From positions 47,780 through 111,779 of the forward strand of contig NZ_JAMWEM010000008.1 in the NCBI RefSeq assembly GCF_024509525.1: DNA of 64,000 bases. Direction: 5' to 3'. The notes beneath the pieces were generated by a model. That model was not told the DNA's origin. It saw only the letters and a program-made list of their open reading frames with translations, and searched no databases. This DNA comes from Streptococcus suis (GTDB taxonomy: Bacteria; Bacillota; Bacilli; Lactobacillales; Streptococcaceae). The translations under genes and the position numbers were made by a program. This document shows positions 7,387 through 15,864 of this stretch, piece by piece; within the stretch, counting starts at the first letter, position 1, and each line of letters opens with the position of its first letter.

Positions 7387-9786
7387 ATGAAGCATCAGGA
7401 GATTATCAATCGTTTGACATTGGCCGAAAAGGCCTCCCTTATGGCAGGTAAGTCTGTCTGGGAAACCAAGGATTACTTAGAGAAGGGCATTCCTTCTATC
7501 TTTCTGTCTGACGGTCCACACGGTATCCGCAAGCAAGAGGGAGAAGGTGACCATTTGGGGCTGAACGCTTCCGTTCCGGCCACCTGTTTCCCGACAGCAG
7601 CAACCTTGGCAAACTCTTGGGATTTGGACTTGGTGGAGCGTGTTGGACAGGGGCTGGGTGCTGAGGCTAGTAGCCTAGGCGTTCATGTTGTCCTAGGGCC
7701 AGGTCTCAATATCAAGCGGAATCCCCTCTGTGGTCGAAACTTTGAGTATTACTCAGAAGATCCTTATCAGGCGGGCAAACTGGCGGCCGCAATGATTCGA
7801 GGCATCCAATCTCAAGGCGTTGCCGCAACACCAAAACACTTCGCAGTCAACAGCCAAGAACTACGGCGAATGGCATCTGATTCTGTAGTAGATGAGCGGA
7901 CCCTACGTGAAATCTACCTGACAGGATTTGAAACAGCTGTCCGTGAAGGCAATCCCAAGGCAATCATGTCGGCCTATAACAAAATAAACGGCACCTATGC
8001 CAATGAGGACAAGCGATTGCTTCGTGATATTCTACGTGATGAATGGGGCTTTACAGGCTTTGTCGTATCTGACTGGGGTGGCTCAAATGACCACGTTCTA
8101 GGAGTGGAAAACGGCAGTCATTTGGAGATGCCAGGGACTATTACAGTCGGTCAAAAAGAGATTATAGATGCGGTAGAATCTGGTCGGTTAGATGAAGCTG
8201 TCTTAGACGAGCGGATTGATGAACTCTTGACTGTTGTCTTGGATTTGGCACAGGCAGAGAAACAATCCGTGGATGATGTAGCTCAGCATGCACTAGCTCA
8301 CAAGGCTGCTGCAGAGAGCATTGTCCTTTTGAAGAATGACCAAGGCATTCTCCCGATCTCTCCTGATAAGAAAGTTGCAGTGATTGGTGAGTTTGCTCAA
8401 AATCCACGCTATCAGGGTGCGGGCTCTTCACTCATCAACAGCAAGCAGTTGGATACAGTGGTTGCTTGTTTGCCAGACTATGATTTATCTGTGGTTGGCT
8501 TTGCCCAAGGCTATCAACGACTGGATCAGGAAGATCAAGCGCTCTTGACAGAAGCTGTCAACCTGGCAAAAGAAGCTGAACTTGTCTTGCTTTATCTGGG
8601 CTTGGATGAAATGGGAGAGAGTGAGGGCCTAGACAGAAGTCATCTCAGTCTTCCTAAGAATCAGCTTCGCCTATTAGAAAGTTTACAGGCTGTCAACCAG
8701 CAGATTGTGGTTGTATTATCAGCAGGAGCAGTTGTGGATATGGCATGGGATAGCCAAGTTCAAGCTGTCCTCCATTCCTACTTAGGTGGCCAGGCAGGAG
8801 CACGGGCAAGTCTGGATGCCTTGACAGGTCTTGTCAACCCGTCAGGCAAGTTGAGCGAAACCTACCCTTATGCCTTGTCGGACATTCCTTCTTCCAAGGA
8901 CTTCCCAGCAAGAGAAGAACATGCCTATTACCGCGAAGGACTGTATGTGGGCTATCGCTACTTTACAAGTGCTAGCAAGGCTGTCAAGTATCCTTTTGGC
9001 TTTGGTCTGTCCTACACAAGTTTTGCTTACAGCAATTTACAAGTCCAGCCAGACGGTATTACACTGACCGTGACCAATACCGGTCAACGAGCAGGAGCAG
9101 AGGTCGTACAACTCTATGTTGGCAAGGAAGATAGTCAGATTTTCCGTCCGGTGCGTGAACTGAAAGGATTTGCCAAAGTGTATCTGGAAGCAGGCGAGAG
9201 CCAGCAAGTTTTTATTCCTTTTGATGATAAGACTTTCCGCTACTTCAATATCGAGACCAATCGATTTGAAGAAGAGGGCGGCAACTATCAACTCTATGTC
9301 GCAGCCAGCAGTCAAGATATTCGATTGGTAGGCGAAATCGAACGTGAGGGGACACAAGCTCCTCTGCCAGATTATAGCCAATTGCCAAGCTACTGGTCTG
9401 CCCAGGTAACTGCTGTATCGGATCAAGAATTTTCAACGCTATTAGGCAGGGCATTGCCCAAAGAAACCTGGCAAGTTGGGCAGGCTTTGGAACTCAATGA
9501 TCCCCTATCCAAAATGCAGTATGCCAAAAGTGGCTTGGTCCGTTTGATTTACAGGATTTTACGTGAATTGCTCCGCCAAGCAGAGAAGAAAGGCAAGCCA
9601 GACCTCAACCTCCTTTTCCTCTACAACATGCCCTTCCGTGCTATTGCCAAGATGACAGGGGACGGCATAGACTTGCCAATGGTGGAGGCACTGCTGACCA
9701 TCGTGAACGGGCATTTCTTCAAGGGACTTGGCCAACTCATTAAAGCCTTTCGTGCAAAAGGAAGCTACCAAAAGCAACTTTCCTAA
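7387..9786 (+). CDS. GH3 family beta-glucosidase, cytoplasmic, with a C-terminal helical extension
   Basis: The 799-residue protein has the normal GH3 order. The TIM barrel comes first (about 1-290: FLSDGPHGIRKQ, GRNFEYYSEDP, PKHFAVNSQE, nucleophile Asp229 in VVSDWGGSND). The alpha/beta sandwich follows (about 310-520, acid/base candidate Glu413 in SEGLDRS), then an Fn3-like domain (about 560-640). It has no signal peptide or membrane segment, so it acts on imported sugars. The last ~130 residues (after about 670) form a helical extension rich in Leu, Arg and Lys that is not part of the usual fold. It has its own promoter with the same LytTR-type repeats as the membrane-anchored paralogue. 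A complementary inside/outside pair is plausible. Confidence 0.92.
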   Translation: MKHQEIINRLTLAEKASLMAGKSVWETKDYLEKGIPSIFLSDGPHGIRKQEGEGDHLGLNASVPATCFPTAATLANSWDLDLVERVGQGLGAEASSLGVHVVLGPGLNIKRNPLCGRNFEYYSEDPYQAGKLAAAMIRGIQSQGVAATPKHFAVNSQELRRMASDSVVDERTLREIYLTGFETAVREGNPKAIMSAYNKINGTYANEDKRLLRDILRDEWGFTGFVVSDWGGSNDHVLGVENGSHLEMPGTITVGQKEIIDAVESGRLDEAVLDERIDELLTVVLDLAQAEKQSVDDVAQHALAHKAAAESIVLLKNDQGILPISPDKKVAVIGEFAQNPRYQGAGSSLINSKQLDTVVACLPDYDLSVVGFAQGYQRLDQEDQALLTEAVNLAKEAELVLLYLGLDEMGESEGLDRSHLSLPKNQLRLLESLQAVNQQIVVVLSAGAVVDMAWDSQVQAVLHSYLGGQAGARASLDALTGLVNPSGKLSETYPYALSDIPSSKDFPAREEHAYYREGLYVGYRYFTSASKAVKYPFGFGLSYTSFAYSNLQVQPDGITLTVTNTGQRAGAEVVQLYVGKEDSQIFRPVRELKGFAKVYLEAGESQQVFIPFDDKTFRYFNIETNRFEEEGGNYQLYVAASSQDIRLVGEIEREGTQAPLPDYSQLPSYWSAQVTAVSDQEFSTLLGRALPKETWQVGQALELNDPLSKMQYAKSGLVRLIYRILRELLRQAEKKGKPDLNLLFLYNMPFRAIAKMTGDGIDLPMVEALLTIVNGHFFKGLGQLIKAFRAKGSYQKQLS

Positions 9787-9831
9787 AAATGTGATAAAAT
9801 AGTAACAAATTGTGCCAAAACGGAGAGAAAG

Positions 9832-10845
9832 ATGACCTTATTAACCATTGCCATTCCCAGCTACAATGCCCAAGATTACCTGCACTACTGCGTTCATTCG
9901 CTGGTCATCGGTGGGGACGCGGTCGAGATTTTGATTATCAATGATGGCTCGACGGATCAGACCCAGGTGATTGCAGAGGATTTAGCGGCTCGCTATCCCA
10001 ATGTGCGTGCCATTTATCAGGATAATAAGGGACATGGCGGAGCTGTCAACACAGGGCTTCGTGAGGCCAAGGGACGTTATTTCAAGGTAGTGGATTCAGA
10101 CGACTGGGTTGATAGCAGAGCCTATCTGAAGATTTTGGAAAGATTGCAGGTCTTAGAAGCAGAAAATACGCCAGTTGATGCCTTCATTTCCAATTTTGTC
10201 TATGAAAAAGAAGGCCAGTCGCGGAAAAAATCCATGTCCTATCAGGATGTCCTACCAGAAAATCGCATTTTTGGCTGGGATGAGGTGGGAGCCTTCTCCA
10301 AGGGTCAGTATATGATGATGCATTCTCTGATTTACAGGACAGACTTGCTACGGGAAGTAGGGCTGGAACTGCCAGAACATACCTTCTATGTGGATAACAT
10401 CTTTGTCTTTACACCCTTACAGGCAGTTCAGACCATGTACTATCTGCCAGTGGATTTTTACCGCTACTTTATCGGCCGAAATGACCAATCTGTCAACGAA
10501 TCCGTCATGATTAAGCGGATTGACCAGCAGATCAAGGTCAATAAAATCTTGGTGGATGAGCTGAATCTAGACCAGTTGACCAATTCTGACTTGCGTAGCT
10601 ATCTGCTCAACCACGTGGAGATTACCACTATTATCTCCTGTGCCTTGCTCAACCGTGGTGGCACAGCCGAGCATATGATGAAGAAGCAGGAACTCTGGCA
10701 CTACATTCGGGATAATAATCCAGCCCTTTTCAAGATTATCCGTAATGGGCTGTTGGGGCAGTTGACTAACCTCTATGGCTATCCAGGTCGGAAGATTTCC
10801 AACGCCGTTTACAAGATTGCCAAGAGAATTTACGGATTTAACTAA
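9832..10845 (+). CDS. family 2 glycosyltransferase
   Basis: The 337-residue protein has a GT-A fold at the N-terminus: LLTIAIPSYNAQDYL, IINDGSTDQT, DNKGHGGAVNTGL and the metal-binding motif VVDSDDW near residue 90. The C-terminal part resembles streptococcal glycosyltransferases that act on lipid-linked or polymer acceptors. There are no convincing membrane helices. It begins 45 nt after the GH3 gene behind GGAGAG, so cotranscription is likely, and a terminator follows. Donor and acceptor are not evident. The upstream GtrA-like protein suggests a common surface-glycan pathway. Confidence 0.88.
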   Translation: MTLLTIAIPSYNAQDYLHYCVHSLVIGGDAVEILIINDGSTDQTQVIAEDLAARYPNVRAIYQDNKGHGGAVNTGLREAKGRYFKVVDSDDWVDSRAYLKILERLQVLEAENTPVDAFISNFVYEKEGQSRKKSMSYQDVLPENRIFGWDEVGAFSKGQYMMMHSLIYRTDLLREVGLELPEHTFYVDNIFVFTPLQAVQTMYYLPVDFYRYFIGRNDQSVNESVMIKRIDQQIKVNKILVDELNLDQLTNSDLRSYLLNHVEITTIISCALLNRGGTAEHMMKKQELWHYIRDNNPALFKIIRNGLLGQLTNLYGYPGRKISNAVYKIAKRIYGFN

Positions 10846-10869
10846 AACTCAGTTTCGACTGGGTTTTTC
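10846..10869 (+). terminator. terminator after the GT2 gene
   Basis: AACTCAGT, loop TTCG, ACTGGGTT, then five T. It ends the GH3-GT2 transcript just before the promoter of the aldo/keto reductase gene. Confidence 0.75.
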
Positions 10870-10887
10870 TGCTATAATAAGAAAGAC

Positions 10888-10901
10888 GAAAAGCGTTTAC
10901 A
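10888..10901 (+). promoter_or_regulatory. cre-like site before the aldo/keto reductase gene
   Basis: The stretch containing AAAGCGTTTACA matches 12 of 14 positions of the CcpA consensus (the first two mismatch). It lies between a TATAAT -10 (10873-10878) and the AAGGAG ribosome binding site, where CcpA binding would repress. This is a motif match only. Confidence 0.35.
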
Positions 10902-10913
10902 AAGGAGATTCAA

Positions 10914-11825
10914 ATGCAAAAATTAGGGCAAACAGGACTGGAAGTGTCGCGTATCGGTCTGGGCTGTATGCGAATGGCCAGCTTGAGCGAACAAGAAACG
11001 GCCAAGGTCTTGGAAACGGTGGTGGAGCAGGGAATCAACTTCTTTGACCATGCCGATATTTATGGCGGCGGCGAGTCAGAAATCCGTTTTGCTCAAGGTG
11101 CAAAATTGGCAGGCTTAAAACGTGAAGATATGATTCTCCAGTCAAAATGCGGTATTCGTAAAGGTTATTTTGATTTCTCAAAAGAGTATATTTTGGAATC
11201 TGTGGATGGGATTTTGAAGCGCTTGGATACGGAATATTTAGACGTTCTTGCCTTACACCGTCCGGATGCTCTGATGGAAGCAGAGGAAGTGGCAGAAGCC
11301 TTTCATCTCTTGAAGCAGGCAGGTAAGGTCCGATATTTTGGTGTTAGCAACCAGAACATCTACCAAATGGAGTTGCTCCAGTCCTATCTGGACCAGCCTT
11401 TAGCGGTCAACCAGCTCCAGTTGTCGCCTGCCCACACACCTTTGATTGATGCGGGGCTCCATGTCAATATGAAAGACGATGCGGCGACCATGCGGGACGG
11501 TGGGCTTATCGATTACTGCCAGCTCAAAAAGATTACCATTCAGGCCTGGTCTCCCTTCCTGATTGACTTGCAACAGGGGATTTTTGCCAATCACCCTGAC
11601 TATGCTTCCCTTAATCAGACCCTTGGGGAAATAGCAGAGCGCTACCATGTTTCACATGAAACCATTGTTGTTGCCTGGATATTACGCCACCCAGCTACCA
11701 TTCAAACCATAGTTGGCTCTATGAATCCAGACCGCCTGAAAAAGATTGCCCAGGCTAGCCAGATTACCCTCACTCGACCAGAATGGTACGAGATTTACAG
11801 AAGTGCCGGCAACATCTTGCCGTAA
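10914..11825 (+). CDS. aldo/keto reductase
   Basis: The 303-residue single-domain TIM-barrel oxidoreductase starts with the family signature: QKLGQTGLEVSRIGLGCMRM, then the catalytic Asp/Tyr region FFDHADIYGGGESE (Asp and Tyr of the tetrad), Lys in SKCGIRKG and His in LALHRPD. NADPH contacts are in the C-terminal IVGSMNPDRL stretch. It resembles the YdhF/YcsN-type bacterial subgroup. The substrate is unknown. It is followed after 10 nt by a frameshifted acetyltransferase gene, so the two formed an operon. RBS AAGGAG is well placed. Confidence 0.9.
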   Translation: MQKLGQTGLEVSRIGLGCMRMASLSEQETAKVLETVVEQGINFFDHADIYGGGESEIRFAQGAKLAGLKREDMILQSKCGIRKGYFDFSKEYILESVDGILKRLDTEYLDVLALHRPDALMEAEEVAEAFHLLKQAGKVRYFGVSNQNIYQMELLQSYLDQPLAVNQLQLSPAHTPLIDAGLHVNMKDDAATMRDGGLIDYCQLKKITIQAWSPFLIDLQQGIFANHPDYASLNQTLGEIAERYHVSHETIVVAWILRHPATIQTIVGSMNPDRLKKIAQASQITLTRPEWYEIYRSAGNILP

Positions 11826-11835
11826 GGAGAAAAAA

Positions 11836-12289
11836 ATGAAATGGACCCGACGCAGCTTTGACCAATTAACCTTGGATCAGCTCTACGCTATCCTAGCCCT
11901 ACGAACAGATGTTTTTGTGGTAGAGCAAGCCTGCCCCTATCCAGAAATAGATGGTAAGGACCAAGCCTCCTACCACCTCTTTGCAGAAGAAGCAGGAGAG
12001 ATTGTCGCCTATCTCCGTATCTTGCCAGCTGGACTAAGTTATAAGGAGGCATCGATTGGGCGGGTGGTTATTAGGGCCAGTCACCGCGGAAGAGGATTGG
12101 GGAGGCCCATGATGCAAGAAGCGATTGACTACATTGTCCAAGAATTGCAAGAAAGTCAGATTAAGATAGGAGCCCAGGCCCACCTAGAAGATTTTTTATC
12201 GCTCACTGGGCTTTGAGCCAGTTTCGGAAGTCTATCTGGAGGACGGTATTCCTCATCTGGATATGTTGTATACAAAATCAGCTCTATAA
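11836..12289 (+). pseudogene. GNAT-family acetyltransferase of the ElaA type, frameshifted
   Basis: The frame opens with MKWTRRSFDQLTLDQLYAIL and carries the acetyl-CoA-binding SIGRVVIRASHRGRGLG motif. It stops early at 12216 (126 residues). A single extra T in a run of six (12192-12197) explains this: skipping one T restores DFYRSLGFEPVSEVYLEDGI and the usual ElaA ending, with a stop at 12289. The run could also cause slippage, or be a sequencing error. RBS AAGGAG lies before the ATG. The function would be N-acetylation of an unknown substrate. Confidence 0.8.
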
Positions 12290-12301
12290 GGCTGGTTTTT
12301 T
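12274..12301 (+). terminator. terminator overlapping the end of the elaA-like gene
   Basis: AAAATCAGC pairs with GCTGGTTTT (one G-U), followed by more T. The stem includes the last codons of the restored acetyltransferase frame. Confidence 0.55.
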
Positions 12302-12304
12302 AAG

Positions 12305-12432
12305 CCTGTATTCACAAGTAACGTTATATAAGAGATAGTTTTTTGAGGGAATGCTGACTGTGTTTTGAAAAAACGAATGATGAGTAGCTGAATAACTAGC
12401 CTTAGATAGAAGTGCGGAACTGTGAATACAGG
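12305..12432. repeat. 128-bp element bounded by 12-bp perfect inverted repeats
   Basis: CCTGTATTCACA (12305-12316) and TGTGAATACAGG (12421-12432) are perfect inverted repeats. Inside, GTTTTTT and AAAAAAC can pair as well. There is no coding capacity. It looks like a small miniature-inverted-repeat element or a structured transcript. I saw no flanking TA duplication and no second copy in the window. Confidence 0.45.
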
Positions 12433-12520
12433 TTCTAATATTTTCTTGCCAAATTCCCCCAAAAATCAGCCGTTTTATGATAGAATGAATAAGTATATTA
12501 AAGAGTAAAAGAGGAAGAAA

Positions 12521-14272
12521 ATGAAACGTTCTATGTATGCAGGACGTGTTCGGACAGAGCACATCGGACAAGAGATTACCTTGAAAGGTTGGGTTGGTCG
12601 TCGCCGTGACTTAGGTGGTTTGATTTTCATCGACTTGCGTGACCGTGAAGGGATTATGCAGCTGGTCATCAATCCAGAGGTCGTCGCCAGTGATGTTATG
12701 GCAACTGCTGAGAGTCTTCGTAGCGAGTTTGTCATTGAAGTGACAGGAACAGTTGTGGCACGTGAGCAGGCTAATGATGCCCTTGCTACAGGTGCGGTTG
12801 AGCTGCAAGTCACAAGCTTGACAGTGCTTAACACTGCTAAGACAACCCCGTTTGAAATTAAGGATGGTATTGAAGCCAGCGATGATACACGCCTTCGCTA
12901 TCGTTACCTAGACCTTCGCCGTCCAGAAATGCTCAATAACTTCAAATTGCGGGCAGCGGTGACCCACAGCATTCGTAACTACTTGGATGACTTGGAGTTT
13001 ATCGATGTGGAGACGCCTATGTTGACCAAGTCAACACCAGAAGGTGCACGTGATTACTTGGTGCCTTCTCGTGTGTCCAAAGGTCATTTCTATGCTCTTC
13101 CGCAGAGTCCACAGATTACCAAACAGCTCTTGATGAATGCTGGCTTTGACCGTTACTACCAGATTGTTAAATGTTTCCGTGATGAAGATTTGCGTGGTGA
13201 CCGCCAACCTGAGTTTACACAGGTTGACTTGGAAACCTCATTCTTGAATGAAGTTGAAATCCAAGACATCGTAGAAGGCTTGATTGCTAAGGTATTGAAA
13301 GATACCAAAGGGATTGATGTGACCTTACCATTCCCACGTATGTCCTATGACCATGCGATGAACTTCTATGGTTCAGACAAACCGGATACTCGTTTTGAGA
13401 TGCTCTTGCAAGACTTGACAGAGGTTGTCAAGGAAGTTGACTTCAAGGTCTTCTCAGAAGCACCTGTTGTAAAAGCTATTGTGGTCAAAGGTGCGGCGGA
13501 TAACTATTCTCGTAAGGACATTGACAAATTAACAGAGTACGCCAAACAATTTGGTGCTAAGGGATTAGCTTGGGTAAAGGTTGACCAAGGGGAGTTGGTT
13601 GGTCCAGTTGCTAAGTTCTTGACAGGCATTACAGCAAACTTGACAGCAAGTTTACAACTTGAAGATAAGGACCTAGTCCTCTTTGTAGCAGATGAATTGG
13701 AAGTAGCCAATAATACCCTGGGAGCTTTGCGTAACCGCTTGGCAAAAGAGCAAGGCTTGATTGACGAAAGCAAGTTCAACTTCCTCTGGATTGTAGACTG
13801 GCCAATGTTTGAGTGGTCTGAAGAGGAAGGTCGCTACATGAGTGCCCACCACCCATTCACCTTGCCGACGGAAGAAACAGCTCATCATTTGGATGGTGAT
13901 TTGGCGCAGGTGCGTGCAGTTGCTTACGATATTGTTTTGAATGGCTATGAGTTGGGTGGCGGTAGTTTGCGTATCAACCAAAAAGACATGCAGGAGCGGA
14001 TGTTCAAGGCACTCGGTTTCTCAGCTGAGGATACCCATGAGCAGTTTGGTTTCCTGCTGGAAGCTATGGATTACGGTTTCCCACCACATGGTGGTTTAGC
14101 AATTGGCTTGGATCGCTTTGTCATGCTCTTGGCAGGTGAGGACAATATCCGTGAAGTTATTGCATTTCCGAAGAACAACAAGGCATCTGATCCGATGACA
14201 CAAGCACCGAGCACAGTTGCTCCAGCCCAGCTGGAAGAACTAGCCCTCGCAATTCAGGTAGAGAATGAATAG
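12521..14272 (+). CDS. aspS: aspartyl-tRNA synthetase
   Basis: The 583-residue class II synthetase has an N-terminal OB-fold anticodon-binding domain (about 1-110; [20 protein letters not shown]). The catalytic core follows, with motif 2 [20 protein letters not shown], a bacterial GAD insertion domain (about 280-420) and motif 3 [16 protein letters not shown]. It charges tRNA-Asp in the cytoplasm. In many Firmicutes aspS follows hisS, but here it stands alone behind the inverted-repeat element. The RBS GAGGAAG precedes the ATG. The yitT-like gene overlaps its last 8 bases. Confidence 0.97.
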   Translation: MKRSMYAGRVRTEHIGQEITLKGWVGRRRDLGGLIFIDLRDREGIMQLVINPEVVASDVMATAESLRSEFVIEVTGTVVAREQANDALATGAVELQVTSLTVLNTAKTTPFEIKDGIEASDDTRLRYRYLDLRRPEMLNNFKLRAAVTHSIRNYLDDLEFIDVETPMLTKSTPEGARDYLVPSRVSKGHFYALPQSPQITKQLLMNAGFDRYYQIVKCFRDEDLRGDRQPEFTQVDLETSFLNEVEIQDIVEGLIAKVLKDTKGIDVTLPFPRMSYDHAMNFYGSDKPDTRFEMLLQDLTEVVKEVDFKVFSEAPVVKAIVVKGAADNYSRKDIDKLTEYAKQFGAKGLAWVKVDQGELVGPVAKFLTGITANLTASLQLEDKDLVLFVADELEVANNTLGALRNRLAKEQGLIDESKFNFLWIVDWPMFEWSEEEGRYMSAHHPFTLPTEETAHHLDGDLAQVRAVAYDIVLNGYELGGGSLRINQKDMQERMFKALGFSAEDTHEQFGFLLEAMDYGFPPHGGLAIGLDRFVMLLAGEDNIREVIAFPKNNKASDPMTQAPSTVAPAQLEELALAIQVENE

Positions 14273-15197
14273 ACAGATTCGAAAATGGCGGATTCAGATG
14301 ATCCGCAGGGCTAGACGCAATCGCTTTTGGGCGATTCTGTCTAGTATTTCTAGAGAACGCTATGCAGAACGGATGTCAGGCTCTGTTATCTATGGCCTCT
14401 TGTCCAGTATTGCGGTGAATTTCTTCTTCCAGCCAGGAAAGGTGTATTCCTCTGGTGTGACAGGTTTGGCTCAGATTGTCTCTGCCTTAGCTGAAACCTA
14501 TGCCAATCTGGACCTTCCCATTGCCCTAGTCTATTACGGGCTCAATATTCCACTTTTAATCCTGGCTTGGCGAAAGATTGGCTATAAGTTTACCATTTTT
14601 ACCTTCATAACCGTTACCTTTAGCTCGCTCTTTATCCAGTTCATGCCTTATGTAACCCTGACAATGGATCCCTTGGTCAATGCAATTTTTGGAGGACTTA
14701 TGTTAGGGACAGGTATTGGTTTCGCCCTGCGAAATAATGTATCGAGTGGTGGAACAGATATTGTCTCTATTCTGATTCGTAAAAAGACAGGTCGTCAGGT
14801 TGGTCAACTTTCCTTAGCTGTCAATCTTTTTATCTTGGCAGTCGCAGGAATTATGTTTGGCTGGAAATACGCCCTCTATTCGATGGTCGCGCTTTTTATT
14901 TCAAGTCGTATGACAGATGCTGTCTTTGTAAAGCAAAAGCGAATGCAAGCTATGATTATCACCAATCAACCTGAAAGGGTCATTAAGAAGATTCATAAGA
15001 AACTCCATCGTGGTGTGACCATTATCAACGGTGCAGAAGGAGCTTACAATCATGAACAAAAAACAGTTCTGATCACCATTATTACCCGAGCCGAGTTCAA
15101 TGAATTTAAGCACATTATGGAAAAAGCAGACCATCAGGCCTTCGTATCAGTATCAGATAACGTCAATATTATTGGAAATTTCGTTGAAAGTGACTAA
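14265..15197 (+). CDS. YitT family membrane protein (DUF161 and DUF2179)
   Basis: The 310-residue protein has five or six membrane helices in residues about 35-220, including the family [20 protein letters not shown] and [19 protein letters not shown] stretches. A cytoplasmic DUF2179 domain follows (about 220-305). The role of the family is unknown. The gene start overlaps the end of aspS by 8 bp, suggesting coupling. An alternative start at 14298 would shorten it by 11 residues. The promoter of nrdI starts in its stop codon region. Confidence 0.85.
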   Translation: MNRQIRKWRIQMIRRARRNRFWAILSSISRERYAERMSGSVIYGLLSSIAVNFFFQPGKVYSSGVTGLAQIVSALAETYANLDLPIALVYYGLNIPLLILAWRKIGYKFTIFTFITVTFSSLFIQFMPYVTLTMDPLVNAIFGGLMLGTGIGFALRNNVSSGGTDIVSILIRKKTGRQVGQLSLAVNLFILAVAGIMFGWKYALYSMVALFISSRMTDAVFVKQKRMQAMIITNQPERVIKKIHKKLHRGVTIINGAEGAYNHEQKTVLITIITRAEFNEFKHIMEKADHQAFVSVSDNVNIIGNFVESD

Positions 15198-15251
15198 TTG
15201 ACAAACACTATATGTAGGAGTAAAATAGTATTTACATTCTACATATAGTGT
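15198..15251 (+). promoter_or_regulatory. nrdI promoter with two NrdR boxes
   Basis: A -35 TTGACA (15198-15203), a 17-nt spacer and a -10 TAAAAT (15221-15226) form the promoter. Box 1 ACACTATATGTAGGAG (15205-15220) fills the spacer. Box 2 ATTCTACATATAGTGT (15236-15251) lies at and after the start site. The boxes are 31 bp apart, the typical NrdR spacing, and box 2 contains the inverse of box 1. Binding would block RNA polymerase when dATP is high. Confidence 0.75.
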
Positions 15252-15277
15252 TTTATTCTTTTTTGAAGAGGAGTTCT

Positions 15278-15742
15278 ATGAAGAAAAAAATATACCTAGT
15301 CTACATCAGCCTGAGTGGCAATACAGAGAGTTTTGTCAAACGTCTGAAAAGTTTTTTCCAGTTTCAGACAGATTGGCAAGTTGAACTTGTTCATGTCAAG
15401 GATTTGGTCAAGCAGGATATTCCCTTTTACCAGTTGGATGCTCCCTTTGTTGCCTTTCTTCCCACCTATCTAGAAGGCGGAAATGGTGTGGATAACGGAG
15501 ATGTGGAAATTTTGACCAATCCCTTGGGCGATTTTATCGCTTATGGGGACAATGCTGAGCTCTGTCTGGGTGTCGTTGGTTCAGGCAATCGCAATTTCAA
15601 CAACCAATATTGCTTGACAGCCAAGCAATACGCCGAGCGATTTGGTTTTCCAGTTATCGATAATTTTGAACTTAGAGGTCTTCAAAATGATATTGAACGA
15701 GTTGGCCACAAGATTATGTCCCTCATGGAAGAACAGGCATAG
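15278..15742 (+). CDS. nrdI: flavodoxin-like protein NrdI of class Ib ribonucleotide reductase
   Basis: The 154-residue protein is an NrdI-type flavodoxin: [15 protein letters not shown] binds the FMN phosphate, and [14 protein letters not shown] and [15 protein letters not shown] form the flavin loops. NrdI supplies the oxidant that assembles the Mn(III)2-Tyr cofactor of NrdF. The ATG at 15278 follows GAGGAG at good spacing; an upstream ATG at 15248 lies inside the operator and is unlikely. nrdE/nrdF are not in the window. The two NrdR boxes in the promoter tie it to the deoxyribonucleotide regulon. Confidence 0.92.
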   Translation: MKKKIYLVYISLSGNTESFVKRLKSFFQFQTDWQVELVHVKDLVKQDIPFYQLDAPFVAFLPTYLEGGNGVDNGDVEILTNPLGDFIAYGDNAELCLGVVGSGNRNFNNQYCLTAKQYAERFGFPVIDNFELRGLQNDIERVGHKIMSLMEEQA

Positions 15743-15751
15743 ACTAGACGC

Positions 15752-15785
15752 AAAAAAAACTCACCGAGCAATCGGTGAGTTTTTA
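15752..15785 (+). terminator. nrdI terminator, possibly bidirectional
   Basis: AAAACTCACCGA, loop GCAA, TCGGTGAGTTTT is a perfect 12-bp stem with A and T runs on both sides. It may also help end the converging maltodextrin operon transcript. Confidence 0.85.
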
Positions 15786-15864
15786 AGGAGATTATGAAAA
15801 ATATTTAGGATTGCCTATAGTATAACCAATCTTGCTTACCATTGCCTCCGTCTTTAGACTGATT

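Noticed and set aside
15204..15256. The long inverted repeat before nrdI as a terminator of the yitT-like gene
   Set aside because: It fits two NrdR boxes at exact spacing with the promoter -35 and -10 around the first; a stem with a 21-nt loop would be a weak terminator, though a dual role cannot be excluded.
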